This document shows positions 12,992 to 21,678 of a stretch of DNA of 36,455 bases, piece after piece. Numbering within the stretch: the stretch's first letter is position 1; each line of letters begins with the position of its first letter. Made by a program: the position numbers and the translations under genes. The notes under the pieces are model-generated. The model was not told where the DNA came from, ran no database searches, and saw only the letters and a list, made by a program, of their open reading frames with translations. The stretch is from a virus. Location of the stretch: the IMG/VR virus record IMGVR_UViG_3300019884_000006, positions 1 to 36,455 of that record; one strand, 5' to 3'.

Positions 12992-14644
12992 TTATCGATA
13001 TCTAATACATGTTTTAACTAATGCTGTTGGTTGTATATTGTTATGTGCAGCGCTACCCCCTTCGTATGCCACTGTTACAGTGACAGGTGTATTTGCAAAT
13101 GATATTAGACCTCCCGTATAGACTGGATATCGAAAGGTTCCAACACCAACACGATCATACGGTTCTGCTTCAAGATTCCAAAAACCACTTGAACCAGGAT
13201 GGTTATGACTTGGAATTTCAGCAATAGTTAATGTATGAGTTTGTTCGCCACCCGCAAGGCCGACACCATTATTTTCACCTGCAAACAACGTACCATTTGC
13301 ACCCGCTCTTACTATTGCTCGTAAATCTGGAACATTAAATGTGGCTGCTCCATCACCATTTCCCCATGCAAAAAATCGTACATTAGATGGGCCGGTGGCT
13401 GTTGCATTATTAGACATCGTGATAACTGCACCTGTTATCAATGTAATAGTAGTTGATGCAGGAATGCCTATACCTTCTATCTTCATTCCTTGGTGATAAT
13501 CTACAATGGATGCAGAAGTAAATGTATTAGTTCCACTAATCAAAGTAACAGCTTCAATTACAGTTAGCGCATTAAATAATAAATAATCTCGCAGACGATC
13601 TTTGGCTGAACCATCACATAAATAATAATGTGCTGGAACAACAAATCCGCCAAAATCAATAATAGAGCCAACTGGAACAATTGGATAAGCATTATTGTAC
13701 GTATGATCTATTTGACGATTTATTGAATCTTGTTCAAAGGATGGTTTAATCGGTAAATCTTGAGCGACAAGTTGAAAACTAGTGAGATAAATATCAATAT
13801 TGCTTGGCAATGAAAGTCTGTAGTCAATATACGCTGCTGGTGGAACATCAGGATTGGTTGAAGAAGGTAATTGAGCATAACCTGTAAATTCATTCCATGA
13901 TTCGTTAACTGCTGTTATCGGCAATACATTACCGATCACTGACCCATTTGAATCAATCAATTCTGCGGAAATCGATTGCGGACTACCTTCTAAACGTGCT
14001 GTCACAGTAGATGAAACAATTTTATTAGCCCATAACATTCCATTTTGCTCAAATCGCTGGAATAAGATAACCGATCCATCTGTCCAACCGTTCATAGTAA
14101 GACGTAAGGCATAAGGTGCATTTGATGGGTTACTATTTGAATTGGTGAGCGCAACTTGTGAAATCGTAACTGTTCCTGTACCAGAAGCGAATAAGAACCA
14201 TCCTGGCGCAACCTCAAGATCAGAAATTCCTGATACACTGCTAATCGTTACAGGATTTTGTAAGCTCATCAATGCAAATTGAGGATTTGTTATTTGATTA
14301 CTTGAAGCAAAGGCAATCGTGTCAACAGGAGACGAACCGCCTGAACCTGCCACATAATCGTTAACTTCATAAATCAGCGGATAAGCTTGAGTTGGCCCTT
14401 GTCGAAATTCAAGTCGATAAACAAAATCAGCTTCAAAATAAATATCAATTGGCAATGTGCCATTGCCTAAAAACTGAATTGGTTGTGTCCAAGGCGTATT
14501 TAAGTCTGGATCGTGATAAACGGTTGCAGGAACATACGGAATCGTATTTTCAAGTACGAACAAATAGAACGTGTCGTCAAACAAGGCTCCTTGTAAATCA
14601 GCGAGTAGCCAGACCGGACATGATCCCCTAATACCGAGTGCCAT
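12992..14644 (-). CDS. Tail fibre protein with phage tail collar domain, 550 aa
   Basis: The N-terminal 110 residues (VYHDPDLNTPWTQPIQFLGN) form an attachment domain; about 115-300 look like a carbohydrate-binding-type beta sandwich. The C-terminal part is a tail collar domain: PVGSIIDFGG at 324-333, YLCDGSA at 341-347, FNVPDLRAIVRAGANGTLFA at 436-455, then SHNHPG at 479-484. Between CDGSA and FNVPDLR, where 20-30 residues are usual, an extra domain of about 60 residues (365-425) is inserted. The same small beta domain occurs in the neck protein at 20363-21307. The C-terminal strand ALVKTCIRYR is typical. Probably a side fibre or tail tip protein. Confidence 0.8.
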   Translation of the reverse strand: MALGIRGSCPVWLLADLQGALFDDTFYLFVLENTIPYVPATVYHDPDLNTPWTQPIQFLGNGTLPIDIYFEADFVYRLEFRQGPTQAYPLIYEVNDYVAGSGGSSPVDTIAFASSNQITNPQFALMSLQNPVTISSVSGISDLEVAPGWFLFASGTGTVTISQVALTNSNSNPSNAPYALRLTMNGWTDGSVILFQRFEQNGMLWANKIVSSTVTARLEGSPQSISAELIDSNGSVIGNVLPITAVNESWNEFTGYAQLPSSTNPDVPPAAYIDYRLSLPSNIDIYLTSFQLVAQDLPIKPSFEQDSINRQIDHTYNNAYPIVPVGSIIDFGGFVVPAHYYLCDGSAKDRLRDYLLFNALTVIEAVTLISGTNTFTSASIVDYHQGMKIEGIGIPASTTITLITGAVITMSNNATATGPSNVRFFAWGNGDGAATFNVPDLRAIVRAGANGTLFAGENNGVGLAGGEQTHTLTIAEIPSHNHPGSSGFWNLEAEPYDRVGVGTFRYPVYTGGLISFANTPVTVTVAYEGGSAAHNNIQPTALVKTCIRYR

Positions 14645-14662
14645 ATTGATATCCTTATCAAA

Positions 14663-14803
14663 TTATTTCTTTTTAGGCTTCTTGCCTTTTTTTGCCTGGG
14701 AGAAAGCAATTGCCACAGCTTGCTTTTGTGGCTTCCCTGCTTTTACTTCAGTCTTAATATTATCAGATATTACCTTTTTAGATTTCCCTTTTTTTAGTGG
14801 CAT
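14663..14803 (-). CDS. Conserved basic phage protein, 46 aa
   Basis: Starts MPLKKGKSKKVISDNIKTEV, followed by KAGKPQKQAVAIAFSQAKKG, a strongly conserved small phage protein pattern (PL-x-x-GKS-x-x-x-I-x-x-N-I-x-x-E, then GKPQ-x-QAVAIA). ACAGGAG precedes the ATG. Lysine makes up about a third of the residues. The function is unknown; it is normally found within structural modules, as here. Confidence 0.7.
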   Translation of the reverse strand: MPLKKGKSKKVISDNIKTEVKAGKPQKQAVAIAFSQAKKGKKPKKK

Positions 14804-14852
14804 TGTAGACTCCTGTCAATTAATGCTTGCTATTTATCCATTTTTTAAATAA

Positions 14853-14871
14853 CCTGTCATTTTTTGACGGG
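14853..14871 (+). other. Hairpin in the gap 14804-14943
   Basis: CCTGTCA and TGACGGG with a five-T loop; as plus-strand RNA all seven pairs form (one G-U). On the minus strand one pair is lost and a moderately T-rich stretch follows, so it could act as a weak terminator or pause after the 595-aa gene. On the plus strand its 3' arm holds a GACGGG that could be the ribosome site of the tiny frame at 14878. Confidence 0.35.
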
Positions 14872-14877
14872 ATTGTT

Positions 14878-14937
14878 ATGGTATTACTTGTAGGTGCCTT
14901 TTTAATTGCATACGGTGTTTGGTTACAAACACATTAA
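14878..14937 (+). CDS. Candidate 19-residue hydrophobic peptide on the opposite strand
   Basis: MVLLVGAFLIAYGVWLQTH would form one short membrane helix. It is the only plausible plus-strand frame in this minus-strand operon and lies in a true intergenic gap. The start has a weak ribosome site within a hairpin. Without a promoter or homologue this remains doubtful. Confidence 0.2.
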   Translation: MVLLVGAFLIAYGVWLQTH

Positions 14938-14943
14938 TTTAAT

Positions 14944-16731
14944 CTATGGCTTGCTACTCTGATTTCCCACATATTGACTTACACCTTTACTTAAAGACGT
15001 TGCAATAGCGGCCATTTTTAATTGTTTATCTGGTATTTTATCTAAATTTTCCATTTGTTTTAACCAATCTTTGCTGGTAATAAATTCGATAGCTTCTTTG
15101 TCATGTTTGCCACCAGTAAAAACACTATCCAATAAACTTTCTAAAAATGCACCTGTGCTCCTAGATTGATTCATTCCGCGTTCTTCAGTACCTTTTGCAG
15201 TTTTAATAGTTGGTGGCCCCATTAGATTATTAAACAAACTACGCATTGCTTTTAAATTTTCTTGAGCTTCTGGTGCTTTTTTAAGATGCCCCATCAATTC
15301 ATCAAATTTTTTTTCAGAAGCTAATGCTCTATAGAAGTTTGTACCATTGATTTCTTTTTGATCAAACACTTTTTCTAAGCTTTTTCTAACCATTTTTCGT
15401 TCATAAAGTGAACGAGCTTCTTTATATTCTGGAAATGCCTCATCCATTTGGTTTCTCATTTTAGCTCTAGTATCAGAAATTATTCGTGCCTCGTTGTTAT
15501 TACCAAGACGTTCTGATTTATTGACCATGTCATCTAAAGCACGTTTAACGTGATCCCAATATACCAAGCTTGTAGATTGCGGGTCAGATTGTCCAGGTTT
15601 TAATTTAAAATTATCAGGTAATAATTCTTTTAAACTTTCTTGATAGGCAGGACTATTTTCAACTATGTTTTTTGCATGATTAATTATTTCATTATCTTTG
15701 TACTGCAAAGGAAATTCGGGAGGTAAATTAACCTGATTTAATGATTTATAGGCATTTGTTACTTTTTCATCCATTTTTTCTGGATCATAAATTAATTTAA
15801 GAGTATTATTTATAGCACTTCGTTCGCTTGCTTGTCTTTCTTTTCCTTTTGCATACAACATTCGTCCGCCTTCTTCTGTTCTTCCTAATTGGCCTTGACG
15901 CTTTGCAATCCAAGGGTTAACACTTGCCTCAGCGGGTGTCAAATAAGTTAATCCCAACTTTTGTGCTGCTTTCAAACGTTCTTGAGCGGTATTAGTATCT
16001 AATCCTTCAGTAAGCTTGCGTATCGTATCGTTTTTAGAGGCAAAATGCCTGCCTCCTAGTGCTCCCCCCACAATCGCTCCAACATCTGAACCAAGCTCAC
16101 CAAATCCTAATTCTTTTGCGCCTTCACGACCAGTTAATCCACCAAGCCCGATAGCAGCCCCTTTTGCTAGCATACGCATTTTTTTGCTAGAGTTATTCAT
16201 TAATTCAGATAGCATACTTAAAGGGGCCATTGTGGTGGAAGTTGCTCCGGCGGCTTTTAAGTTATCTTGAGGTGCTTGGGCAGCACTATAAGCTGCTTGA
16301 GGAATAACATCAGAAATAGCTCTTGATATAAATCTTCCGGCTCCTGGTATCATTGACAATGCTTTTCCTGCTCGTCCTAATCCAATGCCAGGAATTGCCA
16401 AGGAAGGCGCATATTGTCCTCCAAATTGGATTAATTTATCTAATGAGGTTGGTTGGTCAACACCCAAAGCACTCCCAAAATCAAAATTTGATGGTGAAAA
16501 TTCAGGAATATGACCGCCAGAAATTTTATGAGGCAAATTAGCAAATTCGCGACCCATATTAAGCACCCCTATAGCTGGGTCTTTTAAGCCATATTTAACT
16601 ACTTTTTGTAATAAATTTTCAGAATCTTCCGGATTTTCTTCATTAAGTTGAGCCAACAAAGCAGGATCAGTGACCTTTCTTGCATTAAGCTGCTTTAAAA
16701 TGTCAGGATCGGTGACTTTAGTCTGACTCAT
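14944..16731 (-). CDS. Probable DNA ejection / internal virion protein, 595 aa
   Basis: Position (after two smaller Gly/Ala-rich virion proteins and the gp10-like protein) and composition match the ejection proteins of P22-like phages (gp20/gp16 type), which leave the capsid with the DNA and form a conduit in the envelope. It starts with two repeats KVTDPDILKQLNARKVTDPA, a motif of short T-D-P-x-L-x-x-L repeats. It has a glycine- and alanine-rich hydrophobic part at about 185-235 (MLAKGAAIGLGGLTGREGAK; GSDVGAIVGGALGG) that could insert in the membrane, and a long helical C-terminal half. No enzymatic motif seen. It overlaps the upstream gene by 14 bases. Confidence 0.65.
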   Translation of the reverse strand: MSQTKVTDPDILKQLNARKVTDPALLAQLNEENPEDSENLLQKVVKYGLKDPAIGVLNMGREFANLPHKISGGHIPEFSPSNFDFGSALGVDQPTSLDKLIQFGGQYAPSLAIPGIGLGRAGKALSMIPGAGRFISRAISDVIPQAAYSAAQAPQDNLKAAGATSTTMAPLSMLSELMNNSSKKMRMLAKGAAIGLGGLTGREGAKELGFGELGSDVGAIVGGALGGRHFASKNDTIRKLTEGLDTNTAQERLKAAQKLGLTYLTPAEASVNPWIAKRQGQLGRTEEGGRMLYAKGKERQASERSAINNTLKLIYDPEKMDEKVTNAYKSLNQVNLPPEFPLQYKDNEIINHAKNIVENSPAYQESLKELLPDNFKLKPGQSDPQSTSLVYWDHVKRALDDMVNKSERLGNNNEARIISDTRAKMRNQMDEAFPEYKEARSLYERKMVRKSLEKVFDQKEINGTNFYRALASEKKFDELMGHLKKAPEAQENLKAMRSLFNNLMGPPTIKTAKGTEERGMNQSRSTGAFLESLLDSVFTGGKHDKEAIEFITSKDWLKQMENLDKIPDKQLKMAAIATSLSKGVSQYVGNQSSKP

Positions 16732-17557
16732 GCCATTCTCCGTTTATTTTCACATAATCAATGCCGTTTATGGTTTTTTTCTCCTCAGGAACAGCACTTG
16801 CTGTATCAACCTTTTTCGACTTAATAACTGATAATGATTTTTCTTTTCTAGCCATTAAATCCTTTTTAAAATCTTTTAGCCGTTTAATATAAGAATCTGT
16901 GCTTTCTCCAGTTCCTCTTCTAATTTGTTGAGAGACCAAATCAACACTTTCTTTTACTTGAGGCAATCCCTGTGCAGCAACTAATAAATCAATCATTCCA
17001 CCCGTTTTAGCATTATAGGCGGCTTTTTTAGAAGGGTTAATATCCCATCTTCCATATATAGTGTTAGGATGAGTAATTAAATCATTCATTAATGGCAATA
17101 TAGTATCAATGGCTTGGGATGCTTTTTGATTTTGAGTCAATACTGTATTAGTTGCTGTGTCACCACTTCTATTAGATACTCGTATATCATTTTTTTTCTT
17201 AAACAAATCAAGCTCTGCTGCTTCTTTCTGTTCAGGGGTTTCGGCAAGCGGATCATAACCAAATTCTTTTTTGAAAAACCCACGAAGCATAGGATTTTTC
17301 TTTAAAGTATCTAAATTAACGCCGCCTGTGCCATTTCCTTGGCCCATTAATTGTTGTCTTAAATTTTGATTTAATTGATACGCAGCATGCTTATCTTTTA
17401 ATTCCTGAAGTTGATCGGGCAACAATGATCCACTTTGCCTAAGCCTTTCACGCTCTAAATTAGCATTCATTATACGGCTCATTAAAGTTGAACCTGTATC
17501 AAGTCCTTTGAGTAACGCATCGCCTGGTGCATCGGGCATCGGTATATCAAGCGCCAT
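16718..17557 (-). CDS. Probable virion/ejection protein, 279 aa
   Basis: ATG at 17557 shares bases with the preceding stop (TAATG) and has GGAGG in front; an upstream ATG at 17578 lies inside the previous gene. Helical N-terminal half with Gln-rich coiled parts (QLQELKDKHAAYQLNQNLRQ), then a conserved-looking block ITHPNTIYGRWDINPSKKAA and LVAAQGLPQVKESVDLVSQQ. No hydrophobic segment. Location between two Gly-rich proteins and the large ejection-like protein suggests a member of the ejection set. Family not certain. Confidence 0.6.
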   Translation of the reverse strand: MALDIPMPDAPGDALLKGLDTGSTLMSRIMNANLERERLRQSGSLLPDQLQELKDKHAAYQLNQNLRQQLMGQGNGTGGVNLDTLKKNPMLRGFFKKEFGYDPLAETPEQKEAAELDLFKKKNDIRVSNRSGDTATNTVLTQNQKASQAIDTILPLMNDLITHPNTIYGRWDINPSKKAAYNAKTGGMIDLLVAAQGLPQVKESVDLVSQQIRRGTGESTDSYIKRLKDFKKDLMARKEKSLSVIKSKKVDTASAVPEEKKTINGIDYVKINGEWHESD

Positions 17558-18261
17558 TATCCACCTCCTAACGACCAACTACTTCCACCACCAGCACCGG
17601 CGCCCCCACCTCCGCCGCGCCCTCCCATTATGCTTGCGACTGTACCTAACATTTTACCAAATAAAGCACCTGGCGCATTTTCCTGACCGTATGCCATCTT
17701 AGCTGAATCCTCACCCATGCCCATCGCACCTCGGCCCATATTCATGGCGTTTTCACCCATTTGACCCGCAGCACCTGCACCAGTACCATAAATATTACCT
17801 GCAATATTGGCACCAGCTAAATATTTTTGCATAAGATTATCAAGATAATTTTGTCTATCATTAAGCCCAATTTGTGAAGTACCACCCTGAATGGCATTAA
17901 GCGCAGTATTAGACCCCATAAGCCCCAACCCACTTGCAGCATCAAGCCCATGCTCTTGCGCCATGCGTTCAGCATTTTTAGCCGACTCTGACTCAGCATA
18001 ACCTTTCATCCAATCACTTTCTAATGCCGCAGGATCAAGCAAGCGTTTCATCGCTCCCAAATAATCCCCATGAACATCTTGACCAAATTGATTGTAAGGT
18101 TTTAAGTTGCCTTGGGCATCCGTATAGTATTGAGTCGCTTGGTTATAATATTTATTTAATTGATCTTGGCCTTTTTCGTATCCTTTTTCGGGATGAAGAA
18201 AACTACTAATCATATTAGTAGTATCTCCAAGACCACCAGCTAACGAATCAAATAAGCCCAT
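17557..18261 (-). CDS. Gly/Ala-rich virion protein, likely DNA transfer (gp7-like) protein
   Basis: 234 residues. Starts MGLFDSLAGGLGDTTNMISS, ends with a run of glycine and serine (SIMGGRGGGGGAGAGGGSSW). The middle is Met/Asn/Gly-rich with short amphipathic helices (ANIAGNIYGTGAGAAGQMGE). This start and composition are usual for pilot or DNA-transfer proteins of podoviruses (P22 gp7-like). Translationally coupled to the next gene. I infer injection with the genome; no catalytic signature is present. Confidence 0.6.
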   Translation of the reverse strand: MGLFDSLAGGLGDTTNMISSFLHPEKGYEKGQDQLNKYYNQATQYYTDAQGNLKPYNQFGQDVHGDYLGAMKRLLDPAALESDWMKGYAESESAKNAERMAQEHGLDAASGLGLMGSNTALNAIQGGTSQIGLNDRQNYLDNLMQKYLAGANIAGNIYGTGAGAAGQMGENAMNMGRGAMGMGEDSAKMAYGQENAPGALFGKMLGTVASIMGGRGGGGGAGAGGGSSWSLGGG

Positions 18262-18270
18262 ACCATCTCC

Positions 18271-18567
18271 TTATGGATAAGCAGCGGTCGTAAATTTAAC
18301 TAACGAACCGCTTTGTCTCCCTACATAGATATTATTCGTAGTGTCATATAGAATAACACCATTATTCAACTGTCCTGCGGTATTCATATCTGTAATTTCT
18401 GTTTGCGTATAACTCATTGCGGTTAACAAATTAAATGAGTTTTGAATATCGGATATATTTTCATTTAAAGAATCTACTAGCACCCATAACCATTGTAAAA
18501 ATTGCGGATCAAACTGTGTATTGCTGGCAATTGGAACCGCATCAATTCTATCCAGAAACATCGTCAT
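18271..18567 (-). CDS. Small structural protein, 98 aa
   Basis: Starts at the ATG that overlaps the stop of the gp10-like gene (TAATG at 18567). The sequence FDPQFLQWLWVLVDSLNENI, then NDIQNS-type helix, and the end GVILYDTTNNIYVGRQSGSL resemble the N-terminal adaptor part of phage fibre or tail needle proteins. It may cap the gp10-like hub. Assignment is by position and pattern only. Confidence 0.6.
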   Translation of the reverse strand: MTMFLDRIDAVPIASNTQFDPQFLQWLWVLVDSLNENISDIQNSFNLLTAMSYTQTEITDMNTAGQLNNGVILYDTTNNIYVGRQSGSLVKFTTAAYP

Positions 18568-20360
18568 TAATTCGATCCCCCGCTAACTCGTTTTGTATTT
18601 CTAACACCCCCTAAAATAACAATAGGCGCCGATGATACACATACGAGTTTGTAACAACGGTTTCGACTGCAACCTAATTCATACCAACGCATTCGCCATC
18701 GGTACTGACCGAGCGGACTAAATTCACGTACATCGGCTGGCAAATAAGTTTCACCACCATCATCTGAATAATACAATTCAACATACGGTTTAAATAATGC
18801 ATTGTAATGTTGGTCATCAAATTCCGGTGTATTGCTGCCCTCGGCAAGAATAAATTTATCATCTTCTGTAAGCATATAAATCGGATTATCTACGGTGCTA
18901 TTTTCAGCAACAATAAACTGAGCATTCAAAAATGGCGCCATACTTTGATAAAAAGTTTTATTACCAAATACGAAGTCAATTTCAACATACTCATCCTCAA
19001 ATTCGGCATAATCTTCTAAGAAAAGTTGTTTAGTTACTAATTCATAACGCATAGGAAATTTTAAAAACGCATCTGTTGCTTGTTCATCTGTTTGGGCAGT
19101 ATTTCTTGTTTCATTGTAATAAATATTTCCTGCCATCTGATAAATAGCCGGATCATCTTCTACAGTCACTAAATGTTGATTGTTAAAATAAACATGTTTT
19201 TTTATGCGATTACGCTCACCGTTCAATTCAATACAACGACCCCATTTTCCGGTTTCAAAGTTATATTCAATTGAGTTTGCATTATCAATCACATCTAAAT
19301 CACCAAAACCTACGAAAGTACCACCAGCAGCACGATAAAAAATTGTGTTTTCATATTGATACAAAAATCCATCAACTTCGGTTGTCAAAAATGGGCTTAA
19401 AGTATCTGGATGAGTTGAGTTTTCTAATAAAACATTAATTGCTTGACTAGAAATATCTTGAGGTGCCGAACCATTGCTCATCATGAATGAAACAAGGCCA
19501 TCTTGATTTTTAGCAAGCCATACCATCATCCCAAAATTGACCGCTAGACTATTTGGATCAGAAATTCCAAAATTAAAATTGTATGAGCTATTCAATTTCC
19601 AGGGAAATTCACGCGTCACATTGCCCACGGTAATTTGTGAAATAATATTCGCCCAAACATCAGTGGTGAAATCACACATTATATATAACTGGTTGTGCAA
19701 AACAGCAAATTGCCCAATTATACCGGATGCTCTACCATTCAATGCCGCTCCATTAATGGTAAAATAACTACCTGCATTGCCAGTTAAGTTAATGGTGCTT
19801 AAATAAAAATCCGGTGTGTTCTGCACATTTACTACAAATCGATTACCAAAAACACCCACATATAACGGTTTTCCACCTGTCGTTGCACCGCCTGGCGCAT
19901 TAGAATCCGTAACTAACTCAGCAGTAACGGTTGAGCCATCTTCTTTAATTACGAATATATTATTTTCATCTGTCATCATATTATAAACTAATGTGCCAAC
20001 AGCTAATGTAGCAAACCAAATTGCTGAACCTAGCGTGACACTAATAGATAATATTTTTTGATTATAGAAACTGTCATATTGATAAACTGTTGTACCAACT
20101 ACAACATACAAATAATTAAATGACTTAAACTCAACACGCGGTTCTGCATTAAATATTAATCGATTTTGATTAAGAAAATTGATATGTTTGCGTCCCATTG
20201 CGGGATAGAGTGCTTGCTTCTTTTTGCCAGAATCAACCTGTATGCCATACCAATTGGCACAATCCATTGCTCCAAATTGCTTAAATCTTTGCACATCATA
20301 ATAAGTAAATATCGGAAGTGGCTCAATCTTAGCAATTTCTTGTTTCATTAAAGCGGCCAT
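18567..20360 (-). CDS. Packaged DNA stabilisation / tail hub protein (P22 gp10-like)
   Basis: 597 residues, longer than P22 gp10 (about 470). In P22 this protein closes the portal channel after packaging and carries the needle and spikes. The C-terminal block YYSDDGGETYLPADVREFSP, followed by GQYRWRMRWYELGCSRNRCY, is the strongest match, and the beta-propeller-like body (for example YEFNFG-type strands, KWGRCIELNGERNR) fits the family. Starts MAALMKQEIAKIEPLPIFTY, next to the stop of the gp4-like gene (two bases apart). Confidence 0.75.
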   Translation of the reverse strand: MAALMKQEIAKIEPLPIFTYYDVQRFKQFGAMDCANWYGIQVDSGKKKQALYPAMGRKHINFLNQNRLIFNAEPRVEFKSFNYLYVVVGTTVYQYDSFYNQKILSISVTLGSAIWFATLAVGTLVYNMMTDENNIFVIKEDGSTVTAELVTDSNAPGGATTGGKPLYVGVFGNRFVVNVQNTPDFYLSTINLTGNAGSYFTINGAALNGRASGIIGQFAVLHNQLYIMCDFTTDVWANIISQITVGNVTREFPWKLNSSYNFNFGISDPNSLAVNFGMMVWLAKNQDGLVSFMMSNGSAPQDISSQAINVLLENSTHPDTLSPFLTTEVDGFLYQYENTIFYRAAGGTFVGFGDLDVIDNANSIEYNFETGKWGRCIELNGERNRIKKHVYFNNQHLVTVEDDPAIYQMAGNIYYNETRNTAQTDEQATDAFLKFPMRYELVTKQLFLEDYAEFEDEYVEIDFVFGNKTFYQSMAPFLNAQFIVAENSTVDNPIYMLTEDDKFILAEGSNTPEFDDQHYNALFKPYVELYYSDDGGETYLPADVREFSPLGQYRWRMRWYELGCSRNRCYKLVCVSSAPIVILGGVRNTKRVSGGSN

Positions 20361-20362
20361 TA

Positions 20363-21307
20363 TTATATTCCCGCTCTAGTTCTATATGCCCCATTTAATA
20401 GCGACTGCTCATCACCTACAATCGATAAATTGACTTCGGAAGCGGCTTCCATTTGCATTTTAAGCTCGAGATAATCCGATTCTAAATCTTGCGTCCATGC
20501 ACCACTACGTCCTTTAAATTTGCACACATATTTTGCCACTGCATAGAGCAAAAATAGCTCTTGATACTCTGGCAATCCTTCCATCGTATCATTGGATGTT
20601 AGTGGCACTTTTTGAAACTTCCCCCGACAAAAAAAATCAAAAAATTGGCTAGGTGCAGCATACAACTGCGCACGCACAACGTTAGTTTCGGGAAAAGTAA
20701 TTAAAAAACGCGGCAAGCCCTGTAAAGGCTCATATTTCCATGCCGCTAAGAATTCATCCCTGCTTTTGACAATTAAAGGATAAGTCACACCGTTTAATTG
20801 AAGCCACGCATTATCTAAGTTTGCAAGTCGTCCTTGCTTGATATACGTTATAGTGGGTGTGGGAATCTCATGCGAAAATGTCAATACTGAAGACCCTGTA
20901 AGCGTCGCATTCACCGTCATTGTGATTGCATTACCAACAATCGTTAATATCTTTGCTCCAAGTGGAATCCCTCCACCAGAAACGCCATCACCCACGCTAT
21001 AAAGCGTACCATCTACAACGCCAAAACTAGGCGATGCCACTGCCAAAATACAGGTTTCTTGCTGCGTGGTAACCGGCCCAATATAATCCGGCGAAGTAAA
21101 CCAAATCTCTTTAATTCCTAAATTGATTGGCACTGTTTCTGTTTTAGCAATCGTTAAAAGCAAACCCGTTGACGCATAGCTAGTAAGAATGCGATTTAAT
21201 GTACGAATAGCCAAATTTTCATCGTCACCATGTAGCGGCACTGTAGGCGTTGAGGCCGTGATCAATCGGTACATATCAAATACAAATTGCCTAACCGTAG
21301 TTGCCAT
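20363..21307 (-). CDS. Head-to-tail adaptor (P22 gp4-like) with inserted beta domain
   Basis: 314 residues, nearly twice the length of P22 gp4 (166). The N-terminal helices (VFDMYRLITASTPTVPLHGD and AIRTLNRILTSYASTGLLL) and the C-terminal part (MEGLPEYQELFLLYAVAKYV) fit the adaptor that binds below the portal. The extra length is partly a small beta domain at about residues 85-146 with the motif GIPLGAKILTIVGNAITMTV then NATLTG, which is repeated in the collar protein at 12992-14644. It is encoded between a small Lys-rich protein and the gp10-like hub, the expected order. Confidence 0.7.
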   Translation of the reverse strand: MATTVRQFVFDMYRLITASTPTVPLHGDDENLAIRTLNRILTSYASTGLLLTIAKTETVPINLGIKEIWFTSPDYIGPVTTQQETCILAVASPSFGVVDGTLYSVGDGVSGGGIPLGAKILTIVGNAITMTVNATLTGSSVLTFSHEIPTPTITYIKQGRLANLDNAWLQLNGVTYPLIVKSRDEFLAAWKYEPLQGLPRFLITFPETNVVRAQLYAAPSQFFDFFCRGKFQKVPLTSNDTMEGLPEYQELFLLYAVAKYVCKFKGRSGAWTQDLESDYLELKMQMEAASEVNLSIVGDEQSLLNGAYRTRAGI

Positions 21308-21318
21308 GCGTGACTCGC

Positions 21319-21624
21319 TTAAATTGCATCATCCGTGACTTCAAACACCATTTCATCATCAGCAAGCAAATCATTTGAATCGTCAATTTCTTCGACTATT
21401 TCAGATTTTGCTTTTGACTTTGATTTAGGTTTGGGCTTAGATTTTGGTTTTAACTTTTCTTCAGCATCTTCTTTTCTTGCAAACCAAATCCCTGTTTGCA
21501 TGTTTGCTTCAAATTCATCCCATGATTCAGCAAGTTTTCTTTCGCCATTTTTTCCATAAATAAATGCACGAAAATTTTTCTTCTCAACGATTCGACCAAG
21601 ATATATCGCAGGCGTTCCATTCAT
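21319..21624 (-). CDS. Small protein with basic repeat and acidic tail, 101 aa
   Basis: ATG at 21624 preceded by GGGAGAG; an ATG at 21654 has no site. The first 55 residues are a compact domain (YLGRIVEKKNFRAFIYGKNG), followed by a Lys/Pro/Ser repeat (EKLKPKSKPKPKSKSKAKSE) and a very acidic end. Directly after the coat gene. It may be a capsid decoration or head completion protein; this is inferred from position only. Confidence 0.55.
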   Translation of the reverse strand: MNGTPAIYLGRIVEKKNFRAFIYGKNGERKLAESWDEFEANMQTGIWFARKEDAEEKLKPKSKPKPKSKSKAKSEIVEEIDDSNDLLADDEMVFEVTDDAI

Positions 21625-21678
21625 TTTTTCTCTCCCGAGCGATAATGCCCCCATTTTAGAGAGGGCATAAAAGATGGA

